Assembly (NCBI RefSeq): GCF_003610015.1
Contig: NZ_AP018933.1
Span: 2,824,035 to 2,888,034, forward strand
DNA: 64,000 nucleotides
Direction of reading: 5' to 3'
From: Zymobacter palmae
Lineage (GTDB): Bacteria > Pseudomonadota > Gammaproteobacteria > Pseudomonadales > Halomonadaceae
The translations under genes were made by a program, and so were the position numbers. Shown here in pieces: positions 53,657-62,044 of the stretch. The notes under the pieces are model-generated. The model searched no databases and had not been told where the DNA came from. It saw nothing but the letters and a program-made list of their open reading frames with translations. The first letter of the stretch is position 1. The number at the start of each line of letters is the position of its first letter.

Positions 53657-54445
53657 ATGGTGGCCCCGATAATTCCGTGGATGGGCGGTAAGCGTCGCTT
53701 GGCAGACCGCATCTTTCCCCGCTTCCCCGATCACTCCTGTTACGTCGAGCCGTTCGCCGGTGGTGCTGCCCTGTTCTTTCTGCGGCAGCCCGCCGAGGTC
53801 GAGGTATTGAACGACATCAACGGCGAGCTGGTGAACCTGTACCGCGTGGTGCAAAACCACCTTGAAGAGTTCGTGCGGCAATTCAAATGGGCGTTGAGTA
53901 GTCGCCAGATGTTCGAGTGGCATAAGACCACTCGCCCCGAAACGCTGACCGATATCCAGCGCGCCGCCCGCTTTTACTACCTGCAGCAGAATGGTTTTGG
54001 TGCCTGCGTTCCTGCTCGTAGTTTCGGCACAGCAACCACGACGCCACCTAAGTTAAACCTGCTGCGTTTGGAAGAAACCTTGTCGGCTGCACACCTTCGC
54101 TTATCTAGCGCCTATATCGAGCATCTGTCGTGGCAGCAGTGCATTGAGCGCTACGACCGTCCGCACACGCTGTTCTACATGGATCCACCCTACTGGCAGA
54201 CAGGAGGCTATGGCGTGGACTTTGGCGCACACGAGTACGAAGAGATGGCCAGCCTACTGAAACGCCTCAAAGGCAAGGCCATCGTTAGCCTCAATGACCA
54301 CCCTGACGTGCGCCGCTGGTTCGCAGATTTTCATATCGAGGACACAGGAATTAAGTACACGGTGGGAGGTGGTAAGGGTTCAGAGGCACGCGAGGTGCTG
54401 ATCTTCAGCTGGGACATCGAGGCCGAACCGGCAGGGCTGTTTTAG
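53657..54445 (+). CDS. DNA adenine methylase (Dam/D12 class), prophage cargo
   Basis: A 262-residue N6-adenine methyltransferase of the D12/Dam class. The SAM-binding motif is YVEPFAGGAALFFLRQP (motif I FxGGAA), preceded by IPWMGGKRRLADRI; the catalytic motif is DPPYW (about residues 176-180). It lies between the tail fibre module and FI, where P2 has Z/fun, and has its own terminator upstream and candidate operator. Phage Dam proteins protect DNA from host restriction or time packaging; the target sequence (GATC or other) cannot be stated. Confidence 0.9.
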   Translation: MVAPIIPWMGGKRRLADRIFPRFPDHSCYVEPFAGGAALFFLRQPAEVEVLNDINGELVNLYRVVQNHLEEFVRQFKWALSSRQMFEWHKTTRPETLTDIQRAARFYYLQQNGFGACVPARSFGTATTTPPKLNLLRLEETLSAAHLRLSSAYIEHLSWQQCIERYDRPHTLFYMDPPYWQTGGYGVDFGAHEYEEMASLLKRLKGKAIVSLNDHPDVRRWFADFHIEDTGIKYTVGGGKGSEAREVLIFSWDIEAEPAGLF

Positions 54446-54453
54446 CGGCGGCA

Positions 54454-54487
54454 TGTGATCAACACCACTCACACAGCCCATCACTCG
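54454..54487 (+). promoter_or_regulatory. Late-promoter activator site, FI promoter
   Basis: TGTG-N12-CACA (54454-54473) with CTCACACAGCCCATCACTCG (54468-54487) lies 57 to 90 bases upstream of FI. It matches the gpV element at 16 of 20 positions, corresponding to the P2 F late promoter. Confidence 0.65.
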
Positions 54488-54543
54488 CACTGCGCTGTAA
54501 CGCCCCGCAGGATGTGGCACGTACTCATGAGGAAGGCATACCA

Positions 54544-55719
54544 ATGGCTCTCGATTCATATCACCACGGGGTGCGCGTCGTCGAATCCAACGACGGTACG
54601 CTCGCCATCAAGACCGTGTCCACGTCGGTCATCGGCGTGGTCTGTACGGCCAAGGACGCTGATCCGGCCGTGTTCCCACTCAATACCCCTGTGCTGTGCA
54701 ACAGTCTGTCTAAGGCGATCGGCAGTGCCGGTAAGCAGGGCACGCTGCGCCGTACGCTGTCTGTCATTGATGCGCTGGTCTCAACGACTGTGATCGTTGT
54801 GCGCGTCGACGATGGCGACGGTGACGATGCAATCAAGGCCAACCTGATCGGTGGCACTGATGCCAACGGCCGCCGCACGGGCATGCAGGCGCTGCTGGAT
54901 GCGGAGTCTCGCACTGGCGTCAAACCCCGCATTCTGGCAGTGCCCGAGTTGAGCTATCCCGAGGTGGCCACCGCACTGGGCGCGATCTGCAAGAAACTGC
55001 GCGCGTTCGGTTATGTCCATGCGCGCGGCTGCAACACCGCGCAGGACGCGATCAAATACCGCGACCTACTCGGCGTGCGTGAGCTGATGGTGATCTGGCC
55101 CTCGTTCGACTGGTTCGATACCGCCACTGCCGCCAACAGCGTCATTGCGCCGGAAGCCTTCGCGGTGGGCCTGCGCGCGCAGATCGACAAGAACATCGGC
55201 TGGCACAAAACCCTATCTAACGTGGTCATGAGTGGCCCGCTGGGCATTGAGCCGCCGGTCTCGTTCGACCTGCAGGACTCGGACAACGATGCGGGACTAC
55301 TGAACGCCAAGCAGGTCACTACGCTGGTGCGCTATTCAGGCTTCCGCTTTTGGGGCAGCCGTACCTGCGACCAGAACGGCAAGTTCGTGTTCGAGAACTA
55401 CACCCGCACCGCCCAGATTTTGGCCGATACGATCGCCGAAGCCGAAGCGGCACACGTCGATGCCACGCTCACCCCTGCCCTCGTCAAAGACATCCTGTCC
55501 GGCATTAACAACAAGCTGCGCTCACTGGTGCGTCAGGGCTACCTAATGGGCGGCAAGGCATGGATGGCCGAAGACAACAGCAAGGAACAGCTGGCCGATG
55601 GCCGCCTGCGCATTGCCTACGACTACACACCCGTGCCGCCGCTCGAAGACCTCGGCTTTACCCAGACCATCACCGACGAATACCTCGCCGACTTCACGCA
55701 GCAAGTTAGCGCAGGGTAA
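54544..55719 (+). CDS. FI: Contractile tail sheath protein (P2 FI)
   Basis: A 391-residue sheath protein, close to the P2 length of 396. It begins MALDSYHHGVRVVESNDGTL and contains RILAVPELSYPEVATALGAI, DNDAGLLNAKQVTTLVRYSG and FRFWGSRTCD, typical of the family. The ATG at 54544 follows AGGAAGG; the open frame from 54514 is not needed. It forms the contractile sheath around the FII tube. Confidence 0.95.
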   Translation: MALDSYHHGVRVVESNDGTLAIKTVSTSVIGVVCTAKDADPAVFPLNTPVLCNSLSKAIGSAGKQGTLRRTLSVIDALVSTTVIVVRVDDGDGDDAIKANLIGGTDANGRRTGMQALLDAESRTGVKPRILAVPELSYPEVATALGAICKKLRAFGYVHARGCNTAQDAIKYRDLLGVRELMVIWPSFDWFDTATAANSVIAPEAFAVGLRAQIDKNIGWHKTLSNVVMSGPLGIEPPVSFDLQDSDNDAGLLNAKQVTTLVRYSGFRFWGSRTCDQNGKFVFENYTRTAQILADTIAEAEAAHVDATLTPALVKDILSGINNKLRSLVRQGYLMGGKAWMAEDNSKEQLADGRLRIAYDYTPVPPLEDLGFTQTITDEYLADFTQQVSAG

Positions 55720-55728
55720 GGAGCACGC

Positions 55729-56235
55729 ATGTCACTTCCAAAGGTACTAAAAGCATTCAACGTCCGCGTTGACGGCGAGGGCTGGCTGGGTGAAGCGGAA
55801 TCCATCGAACTGCCCAAGCTCACTCGTAAAACCGAAGAATGGCGCGGTGGCGGCATGGAAGGTGCCGTCGACCTCGATATGGGGCAGGACAAGCTCGAAG
55901 CCACAGTGAGCTGTGGCGGGCTGATGGAGGCCGCCTTCAAGCACTACGGCGATCTATCCGTTTCCAAGGTACCGCTGATGTTCTACGGCTCGTACGAAGG
56001 CGATGACGGTGAAAGTGCCGTCGAAGTCGAGATGCGCGGTCGCTGGACAGAAATCGACATGGGAACCGGCAAGGCCGGTGACAAAACCGAGCACAAATTC
56101 AAAGCGTCGCTTAGCTACTACAAGCTGGTTATCGACGGCACGACCAAGATCGAAATCGACCTTGTAAACATGGTGTTCATGGTCGAAGGCGTCGACCGCC
56201 TCGAAGCGCGCCGCCGTGCGCTGCAGCTGTCCTGA
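55729..56235 (+). CDS. FII: Tail tube protein (P2 FII)
   Basis: A 168-residue tube protein: KVLKAFNVRVDGEGWLGEAE, SIELPKLTRKTEEWRGGGME and GAVDLDMGQDKLEATVSCGG are the family core. It follows FI by 9 bases. It forms the inner tail tube. Confidence 0.95.
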   Translation: MSLPKVLKAFNVRVDGEGWLGEAESIELPKLTRKTEEWRGGGMEGAVDLDMGQDKLEATVSCGGLMEAAFKHYGDLSVSKVPLMFYGSYEGDDGESAVEVEMRGRWTEIDMGTGKAGDKTEHKFKASLSYYKLVIDGTTKIEIDLVNMVFMVEGVDRLEARRRALQLS

Positions 56236-56275
56236 TCCACACATTTTGACTCTCTGACACATAGGAACGATTCAC

Positions 56276-56575
56276 ATGGCCAAGGCAAAAACCACCCCCG
56301 CTGTCACCACCACCATCACCCTGCAGCAGCCGCTCCAGCGCGGTGATACCGAAATCACCACCATCGAACTGCGCCGCCCTAGCGCCGGTGAAATGCGCGG
56401 CTGTCAGCTGATGACGCTGCTCGCCGGTGATACCGATCAGGTGATGCGCGTCGCTTCCCGTATCACTACCCCAGCCCTGCAGCAGCACGAACTGCAGCAG
56501 ATGAACGTGACTGATTTCTTCCAGATCTCGCAGGAGGTCACCGGTTTTTTAGTCGGGTCGGAAATGGCGAGCTAA
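56276..56575 (+). CDS. E: Tail assembly chaperone gpE
   Basis: A 99-residue protein, similar in size to P2 gpE (91). It contains TTIELRRPSAGEMRGCQLMT LLAGDTDQ-type sequence and VTDFFQISQEVTGFL. It is the zero-frame product of the E/E' gene, ending just past a slippery heptamer. It chaperones the tape measure during tail assembly. Confidence 0.92.
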   Translation: MAKAKTTPAVTTTITLQQPLQRGDTEITTIELRRPSAGEMRGCQLMTLLAGDTDQVMRVASRITTPALQQHELQQMNVTDFFQISQEVTGFLVGSEMAS

Positions 56576-56721
56576 AACCGCCCAACGAAGTGGAAGACGC
56601 GATGGCAGATATTGCGATGGTCTTCCACTGGCCACCTTCCGAAATGAACGACTTCTCACTGGAAGAACTGATGGACTGGCGGGAACGTGCCCGCCTTCGC
56701 CACTGTGGCGATGAAGAATGA
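56276..56721 (+). CDS. E': Tail assembly chaperone gpE+E' made by -1 ribosomal frameshift
   Basis: The slippery heptamer T TTT TTA lies at 56545-56551 in the gpE frame. A -1 slip there leads into an open frame ending at 56721 that encodes SRVGNGELKPPNEVEDAMAD, then IAMVFHWPPSEMNDFSLEEL and MDWRERARLRHCG, a typical E' extension (the FHWP...EL-x-DWR pattern). The fusion would be 148 residues (P2: 142). Programmed frameshifting before the tape measure is conserved in long-tailed phages. E' has no start codon of its own. Confidence 0.9.
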
Positions 56722-56733
56722 CGAGAGGGGCGC

Positions 56734-58989
56734 ATGGCTCATTCACTCAAGCTAGAAGTACTTCTGGGTGCAGTGGATAAAGCCACTGCGCCCCTCAACC
56801 GTATCAGTAAGGCGACAAAGGAAGCCGCCAAGATCATGCGCAGCACCCGCAAGGAACTGCGCGACCTTAACAAGGCGCAGGGCGATATCGACGCCTATCG
56901 ACGTGCCAACATCGCCATCAATCGCAGCGCTCAAGCCCTCAACCGCTTAAAACAACAAACCGACAAGGTCGCTGATGCGCACGCCAAGGCAAAGACCAAG
57001 CAAAGCGACCTTAAGGCAGAAATGACCTCGGCCCAGCGGCAGTTCGAGCGTATAGCCAAAGCGATGAAGAACGCGGGCGGTCACTCGGCGACGCTCTCTA
57101 ACGAGCTGGATAAAACGCGGCTGCGCATGGATCAGATCCGCAAGGCCCAGTCCAAGGCCAGCGAAGAGGTGCAGAGGCATAGCCGTCGCTTGCGTACGCT
57201 TGGCGAACAGGAAGGCCGTACGCGGCATCAAACGGATGAGGCCCGCAAGACCATAGAGATCGTCGGCAGGCGGTTACGCGAAGCCGGTCACGATATGCAG
57301 CACCTCGGGCGTGAATCACGCGCGCTTAATCAAAACGAGGGCCGCCTCAATGACACACTGAGAACGCAGCGCGAACGGCTGGATAAGCTGCGGCAAGCAC
57401 AAGAACGAGCAACCGCCGCACGCGAGAAGTTCGAAAGCGTCAGAAACGGTGCCGCCGTAGGCGGTGCAGCGGGCGTAGCGACGGGGTACGCGGTGGGTCG
57501 AGGGCTTCATGGTTCGGTTGATGAAGCCAAGGACAGCGAGAACAGCGAGCGCAGCCTCAACCTTGTTGGTGTGAGTGAAGAAGCCCGAAAGCGTCTGATG
57601 CAGTTTGCTGATGCCGCCAAGCTGGCGGGTTCTTCGCTATCAGAGCGTCGCCGCTATATGGTCGATGCCTACACCGTATTGGGTGATGAGCATCATGCCA
57701 AGATGGCCTTGCCTGCGATTACCAAGATGGCGACCTCACTCAAAATGCAGAACCCCATGATGGGCGAGGAAGAAATCGACAAGTTGATGATGGACACCCT
57801 CAAAAGTGCCGAGTGGCGGCCTGGCTCCATGGTGTCAGCAGAAGCCTTTGAGAAAGCGCTGGACTATCAGCAGCGCGTGGCCTCTGCATCGGGCGGACGC
57901 GTCAACGGCTCTAGCTACAACCAGTTCCTAAGTCACGCGGGTATCGCCGCCAAAGGACTGAGTGATGAGGCGCTCTATCTAAGGTTTGAACCCTTCATTC
58001 AGGAAATGGGCGCGAGTACGGCAGGCACATCCATGATGAGCGCTTACCAGAACCTGTACCAAGGCCGTGTGACGAAACAGGCCGCTCAGAAAATGATCAG
58101 CCTAGGCCTTATGGACGGTAAGCACGTCACCTTCGATAAGGTGGGTCAGCAGGCCTTTGGCGGCCCGGGGGGATTGAAGAACGCCAATATATTCCGTGAA
58201 AACCCCATCGAATGGGTACGTAGTACTCTGCTTCCTGCCTTGAATGCCAAAGGGATCACAGACACTAAGGCTCAAATAGATGCAGTAGGATCGTTGGTCT
58301 CGAACCGCACCGCTGCACAGATGATTTCCACCATGCTGCTGCAGGTGAAGGATGGTTCGCAGGATCGCCGGTTCGGGATCAACTCGAACGCCAAAGGCCT
58401 CAACGACAGTTATGACGTACTGCGTGTCTCAACTAGCGGCCGTGAGGTCGAAACCGTAGCGCGCTATCACGACCTAATGAGGCTGATCGGCGAAAAGGTA
58501 CTGCCCACGTACAACGCTGCGTTGGAGAAAATCAACGCGCACATGGTGGCGCTATCCGGCTGGATGACGAAACACCCCAGGCAAGCCGAGATGATCGTCA
58601 AGGCCATCATGGCCTTTGGCGCAGCGGCGGCCGTGCTGGGCGGCTTATCGCTAGCCTTTTCCGCCCTATCCGGCCCCATCATGATGGTGGCTCGCACCGT
58701 GATGTTTCTCGGCTCGGTGATGATGGCCAACCCGATTTTTGCGCTGATCGCAGCGATCGCTATCGCGGCGGTGCTGATTTACACCTACTGGGAGCCGATC
58801 AAGCAATGGTTTGCCAGTATCGGCATTGATCTGACGTGGCTGGAAGATCTGGTCAAGCGGTCATGGAATAGGATTCGTCAGGCCTTTGATCAGGGACTAG
58901 GTGGCATTTTGCTGCTGATGATGGAGTGGTCGCCGATCGGGCTGGCGATGAAGGCTTGCGGTGCGCTACTGGACTATCTGGGCATTTAG
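56734..58989 (+). CDS. T: Tape measure protein gpT, N-terminal 751 residues up to an amber codon
   Basis: This P2-type tape measure protein sets tail length. The N-terminal 230 residues are coiled coil (AKAKTKQSDLKAEMTSAQRQ; RLRTLGEQEGRTRHQTDEAR). The TP901/P2 core follows (ERRRYMVDAYTVLG-like; GSSYNQFLSHAGIAAKGLSD), then hydrophobic segments (IMAFGAAAAVLGGLSLAFSA). The frame stops at TAG (58987-58989) within LDYLGI-stop-IPDEL. The downstream repeat reads LDYLGIQMPDWL, so the ancestral codon was CAG, changed by one C-to-T transition. Unless the amber is suppressed, tails would not assemble correctly. Confidence 0.92.
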   Translation: MAHSLKLEVLLGAVDKATAPLNRISKATKEAAKIMRSTRKELRDLNKAQGDIDAYRRANIAINRSAQALNRLKQQTDKVADAHAKAKTKQSDLKAEMTSAQRQFERIAKAMKNAGGHSATLSNELDKTRLRMDQIRKAQSKASEEVQRHSRRLRTLGEQEGRTRHQTDEARKTIEIVGRRLREAGHDMQHLGRESRALNQNEGRLNDTLRTQRERLDKLRQAQERATAAREKFESVRNGAAVGGAAGVATGYAVGRGLHGSVDEAKDSENSERSLNLVGVSEEARKRLMQFADAAKLAGSSLSERRRYMVDAYTVLGDEHHAKMALPAITKMATSLKMQNPMMGEEEIDKLMMDTLKSAEWRPGSMVSAEAFEKALDYQQRVASASGGRVNGSSYNQFLSHAGIAAKGLSDEALYLRFEPFIQEMGASTAGTSMMSAYQNLYQGRVTKQAAQKMISLGLMDGKHVTFDKVGQQAFGGPGGLKNANIFRENPIEWVRSTLLPALNAKGITDTKAQIDAVGSLVSNRTAAQMISTMLLQVKDGSQDRRFGINSNAKGLNDSYDVLRVSTSGREVETVARYHDLMRLIGEKVLPTYNAALEKINAHMVALSGWMTKHPRQAEMIVKAIMAFGAAAAVLGGLSLAFSALSGPIMMVARTVMFLGSVMMANPIFALIAAIAIAAVLIYTYWEPIKQWFASIGIDLTWLEDLVKRSWNRIRQAFDQGLGGILLLMMEWSPIGLAMKACGALLDYLGI

Positions 58990-59709
58990 ATACCGGATGA
59001 GCTGGTGGAGGTGGGGCATAGGCTGCAGCAGTCCCTTATCGACCTGTTCAGCTGGCAATCCATCAAGCGGCACATTGACGAAGTGAAAACGGCCTTCGGC
59101 CAAGGGTTGGGCGGTATTTTGCTGCTGGTCGCCAAGTGGTCGCCCATAGGGCTGGTCATGAGGGCCTGCGGGGCGCTGCTGGACTATCTGGGTATCCAGA
59201 TGCCCGATTGGCTGGTGAGCGCAGGGCGAAAGCTGCAGCAGACCTTTATCGACATGTTCAGTTGGCAGGTCATTGGTGAGCGCCTGAAACGGTTCTTGAA
59301 TGCCATCAAGGAGGCGTTCAACGGCAACCTGCGCGAGCTTGGTGCGCTGATTTGGGACTGGTCGCCGGTCGGCATGCTGGTCAACAAACTGAATGAGATG
59401 CGCAGAGAGATCGAAGCGCTGATAGGGGCAGACAAGGTCGGTGGTGCCGTGATGGGCACACTGTCCGTCATCGGCGATGACAAGTTACGCAATGCGGCTA
59501 TTCATGAGGGTCAGCAGGTCGCAACCACCGGCTCGCAGATCGCCAGCAAATCGGTGGCGACGGCCAGTCAGGTCATCAACATTGCCGTGAATGGCGTAGG
59601 CAACAAGGAAGATGCCCAAGCGGTCGGTCTTGAGGTCAAACGTCAGCTGAAGAACGCGATGGATCAGTTGAAAGCGCGCGGTCGCAGCGGCATGGCAGAC
59701 AGGGGGTAA
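58990..59709 (+). pseudogene. C-terminal part of the tape measure gene beyond the amber codon
   Basis: The same reading frame continues without interruption from 58990 to 59709, about 240 residues. It contains FGQGLGGILLLVAKWSPIGL and LDYLGIQMPDWLVSAGRKLQ, a second copy of the segment that ends the upstream part. A third, diverged copy follows (LRELGALIWDWSPVGMLVNK). The repeat unit is roughly 70 residues. The end, DQLKARGRSGMADRG, resembles a normal tape measure terminus. A GTG at 59005 could give a separate product, but has no good RBS. It belongs to T as a single gene broken by one nonsense codon. Confidence 0.85.
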
Positions 59710-59713
59710 GGCA

Positions 59714-60193
59714 ATGGTCATTGCATCGATGATGATACTGGGGCAGTTCCTGTTCCGCCGTGAGACGGTGCCGTATCAGCAGCTACAGCGTAGCACCGAG
59801 TACAAGCACGCTTCCCTTGAGCGCGTCGGTGAGCGCCCCGCTAGCCAGTTCGTGGGGCTAGGTGAAGACCGCATCACACTTACGGGCACCCTGCTGCCCA
59901 TCTTTACCGGTGGCCGCCTATCGCTCGACCTGATTCGGGCGATGGCCAAGACCGGTAAGGCATGGCCGCTTATTGAAGGGTCTCTGCGGATGTACGGCTG
60001 GTACGTGATCGAGTCGATCAACGAAACGTCCAGCGTGTTTATGTCGACTGGCCACGCCAACAAGATTGAGTTCACGCTGGCGCTTAAGCGTGTCGACAAA
60101 CCTGATCCTAACCGCATGGGCAAGCAATCGCTGGCGGACACCCTGAACGGCTATCTGGATAACGCAAGCGACTACCTGCAGGATGCACTGTAA
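59714..60193 (+). CDS. U: Tail protein gpU
   Basis: A 159-residue P2 gpU-type protein: MMILGQFLFRRETVPYQQLQ RSTEYKH-type start, PASQFVGLGEDRITLTGTLL, GGRLSLDLIRAMAKTGKAWP, and RMYGWYVIESINETSSVF. It follows T by 4 bases with AGGGGGTAAGG as RBS. It overlaps gpD by one base. Probably part of the tail tube cap or baseplate hub. Confidence 0.93.
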   Translation: MVIASMMILGQFLFRRETVPYQQLQRSTEYKHASLERVGERPASQFVGLGEDRITLTGTLLPIFTGGRLSLDLIRAMAKTGKAWPLIEGSLRMYGWYVIESINETSSVFMSTGHANKIEFTLALKRVDKPDPNRMGKQSLADTLNGYLDNASDYLQDAL

Positions 60194-61197
60194 TGCTGGG
60201 CTATAACGAACCCTCCTACCGCATCACGATTGGCGACACCGATATCACCCCGCGCATCAACGGGCTACTGGTCAGCCTGTCGCTAACCGATACACGCGGT
60301 GGTGCCGCCGATCAGTTGGATCTGGTGTTGGCAGACCAAGACGGTCGCGTGCCCTTCCCTGATAACGGCAAGGAGCTACGGCTATGGCTAGGGTGGCCAG
60401 CGCAGGGGCTGGTCGACAAAGGGCGCTTTATCATTAACGAAGTGCAGATGAGCGGCCCGCCCGACCAGATCACTATCCGCGCCCGTTCGGTCGACACTAA
60501 CGACACATTGCCAGGTCAACATACCTACTCATGGCACAAGACCACCTTAGGCACGATCGTGCGCACTATCGCCGCCCGCCATAAGCTAAAGGCCGGCATT
60601 GATGCCCAGTTCGATAAGGTGCGCATCGCGCATATCGACCAGACCGATGAAAGCGACCTGAGCTTCATCAACCGCATTAGCAAGCGCTTTGACGCCGTCG
60701 CGGCCGTAAAGGCGGGCCGCCTGATGCTGATCCACCGAGGGCAAAGCCTGACCGCCAGCGGCAAGCCCCTGCCCACGATCACGATCCATCGTAGCGAAGG
60801 CGATGGGTTCAGCTACAGCGCGACCACCGCCGACAGTTATAGCGGCGTCAAAGCACGGTGGAACGAGAAGAGTCACGCCAAGCTGAAAACGGTGGTGGCA
60901 GGCAGCGGCGACAATGCCAAGGTGCTGAAAGAAACCTACACCAGCGCAGCCGAAGCCCTGCGCGCCGCACGTTCGGAATGGCAACGTCTCCAGCGCGGGC
61001 GCTGCTCGCTGGACATGATGCTCGCCTACGGCCGACCCGAGCTGCTGCCGGAATCACCGATCAGGCTGGAAGGGTTCAAGCGGGATGTCGACCAGCAACC
61101 GTGGGTGGTCATTGAGGTAAGACATGACCTTTCGAAAACAGGATATACGATGGCTGTAACCTGCGAAATCAAAGAGAATGTGCTTGCATTTTACTAA
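60193..61197 (+). CDS. D: Late control/baseplate hub protein gpD
   Basis: A 334-residue gpD-type hub protein (VgrG/gp27-like fold): YRITIGDTDITPRINGLLVS LSLTDTRG-type start, DQLDLVLADQDGRVPFPDNG, SWHKTTLGTIVRTIAARHKL and DESDLSFINRISKRFDAVAA. It is the last gene of the FI-D tail operon. In P2 the late activator ogr follows; none is seen here, so it may lie beyond the window. Confidence 0.94.
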   Translation: MLGYNEPSYRITIGDTDITPRINGLLVSLSLTDTRGGAADQLDLVLADQDGRVPFPDNGKELRLWLGWPAQGLVDKGRFIINEVQMSGPPDQITIRARSVDTNDTLPGQHTYSWHKTTLGTIVRTIAARHKLKAGIDAQFDKVRIAHIDQTDESDLSFINRISKRFDAVAAVKAGRLMLIHRGQSLTASGKPLPTITIHRSEGDGFSYSATTADSYSGVKARWNEKSHAKLKTVVAGSGDNAKVLKETYTSAAEALRAARSEWQRLQRGRCSLDMMLAYGRPELLPESPIRLEGFKRDVDQQPWVVIEVRHDLSKTGYTMAVTCEIKENVLAFY

Positions 61198-61250
61198 GAA
61201 AGGGGCTATTGGCATTGACTAAATGCTTTATTCAATCGACAATACATATG

Positions 61251-61270
61251 TACAGTATGTTTATACTGTA
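61251..61270. promoter_or_regulatory. Palindromic operator-like site
   Basis: TACAGTAT-gttt-ATACTGTA is a perfect 8-bp inverted repeat in an AT-rich stretch just after gpD. It is not a LexA box, because the halves are ACAG...CTGT rather than CTGT...ACAG. It may be a phage repressor operator. Confidence 0.5.
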
Positions 61271-61522
61271 AAAGCGGCGAGCAGTAACGAAAACGCTTGC
61301 AAAATGCTCGGTTAGGCCAATGACACGCTAGTGTCAACGGGCTTTGGTGCTTGTCGGTTGTGCTTAACAAGGTGCGAGCGTGGCTTTATCCACTCTTTAT
61401 CGATGGTTCTCTATACTTTGAAGGGTGTCAAGAAGCTTACTATCTATCTATGTAGAAAAGGCTCCTTGCTAGCCACCGGCTCCTTATGTGGGCCGGTTAT
61501 TCGTTTAATTAGGAGGTAAGAT
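61271..61522. other. Leader region before the ImmA-like gene
   Basis: It contains TGACAC-gcta-GTGTCA (about 61320-61335) and ACCGGC/GCCGGT (61475-61480 and 61492-61497). The latter is followed by TTATTCGTTT, an attenuator-like hairpin 19 bases before the RBS AGGAGG. No gene is recognisable. Confidence 0.4.
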
Positions 61523-62044
61523 ATGAAAGCCTCAGCTATAGATACCGCAAAGCGGGTACTAAATGCAGCATGGAATGGCGTATTGCCTATTGACCCTGTA
61601 AGAATTGCAGAATCTATTAAGGTAAAAAATGTTGATGGAGAGTGGTGTCCAATCGAAGTAGTAGGACGATCTCCATTAGCCTTAAGTGGGGCAAGTGGTC
61701 AAGCATCATTGTCACGTAACAAAGAAGGATATGCTGTATTCCAGTGTGAGTTTAACAGCTATGAAAATGTGCTGCGTAGTAGGTTCACTATTGCGCACGA
61801 ATTAGGTCACATTCTTCTTGGACATGTGCAATATGATCATACTCCAAAACGAGATGACCCCTCCACAGCAATAGATCATGAGGAAATATCAGCCAACAGT
61901 TTTGCTGCTGAATTACTGATGCCTGAAGAAAGAGTTAAGAGACTTTTCCAGGGAGGGGCGACTTTATCAGAGCTAGCGAACATTTTTGATGTTTCTGAAA
62001 TAGCAATGCAATATCGTCTTAAAAATCTAGGTTTAATTCTCTGA
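61523..62044 (+). CDS. ImmA/IrrE-family metallopeptidase
   Basis: A 173-residue protein with the zinc peptidase motif H92-E93-x-x-H96 in FTIAHELGHILLGH. The downstream metal-ligand helix is EEISANSFAAELLMPEERVK. This is the ImmA/IrrE (DUF955) family, whose members cleave phage repressors or regulators such as ImmR and DdrO and often act in prophage induction or toxin-antitoxin systems. No XRE domain is fused or adjacent in the window. AGGAGG precedes the ATG. It overlaps the next gene by one base (TGATG), so they form an operon. Base use is AT-rich, unlike the tail genes. Confidence 0.9.
   Translation: MKASAIDTAKRVLNAAWNGVLPIDPVRIAESIKVKNVDGEWCPIEVVGRSPLALSGASGQASLSRNKEGYAVFQCEFNSYENVLRSRFTIAHELGHILLGHVQYDHTPKRDDPSTAIDHEEISANSFAAELLMPEERVKRLFQGGATLSELANIFDVSEIAMQYRLKNLGLIL

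Noticed and set aside
61251-61270. Possible LexA/SOS box
   Set aside because: The halves are in the order ACAG...CTGT, opposite to the CTGT-N8-ACAG of LexA sites.
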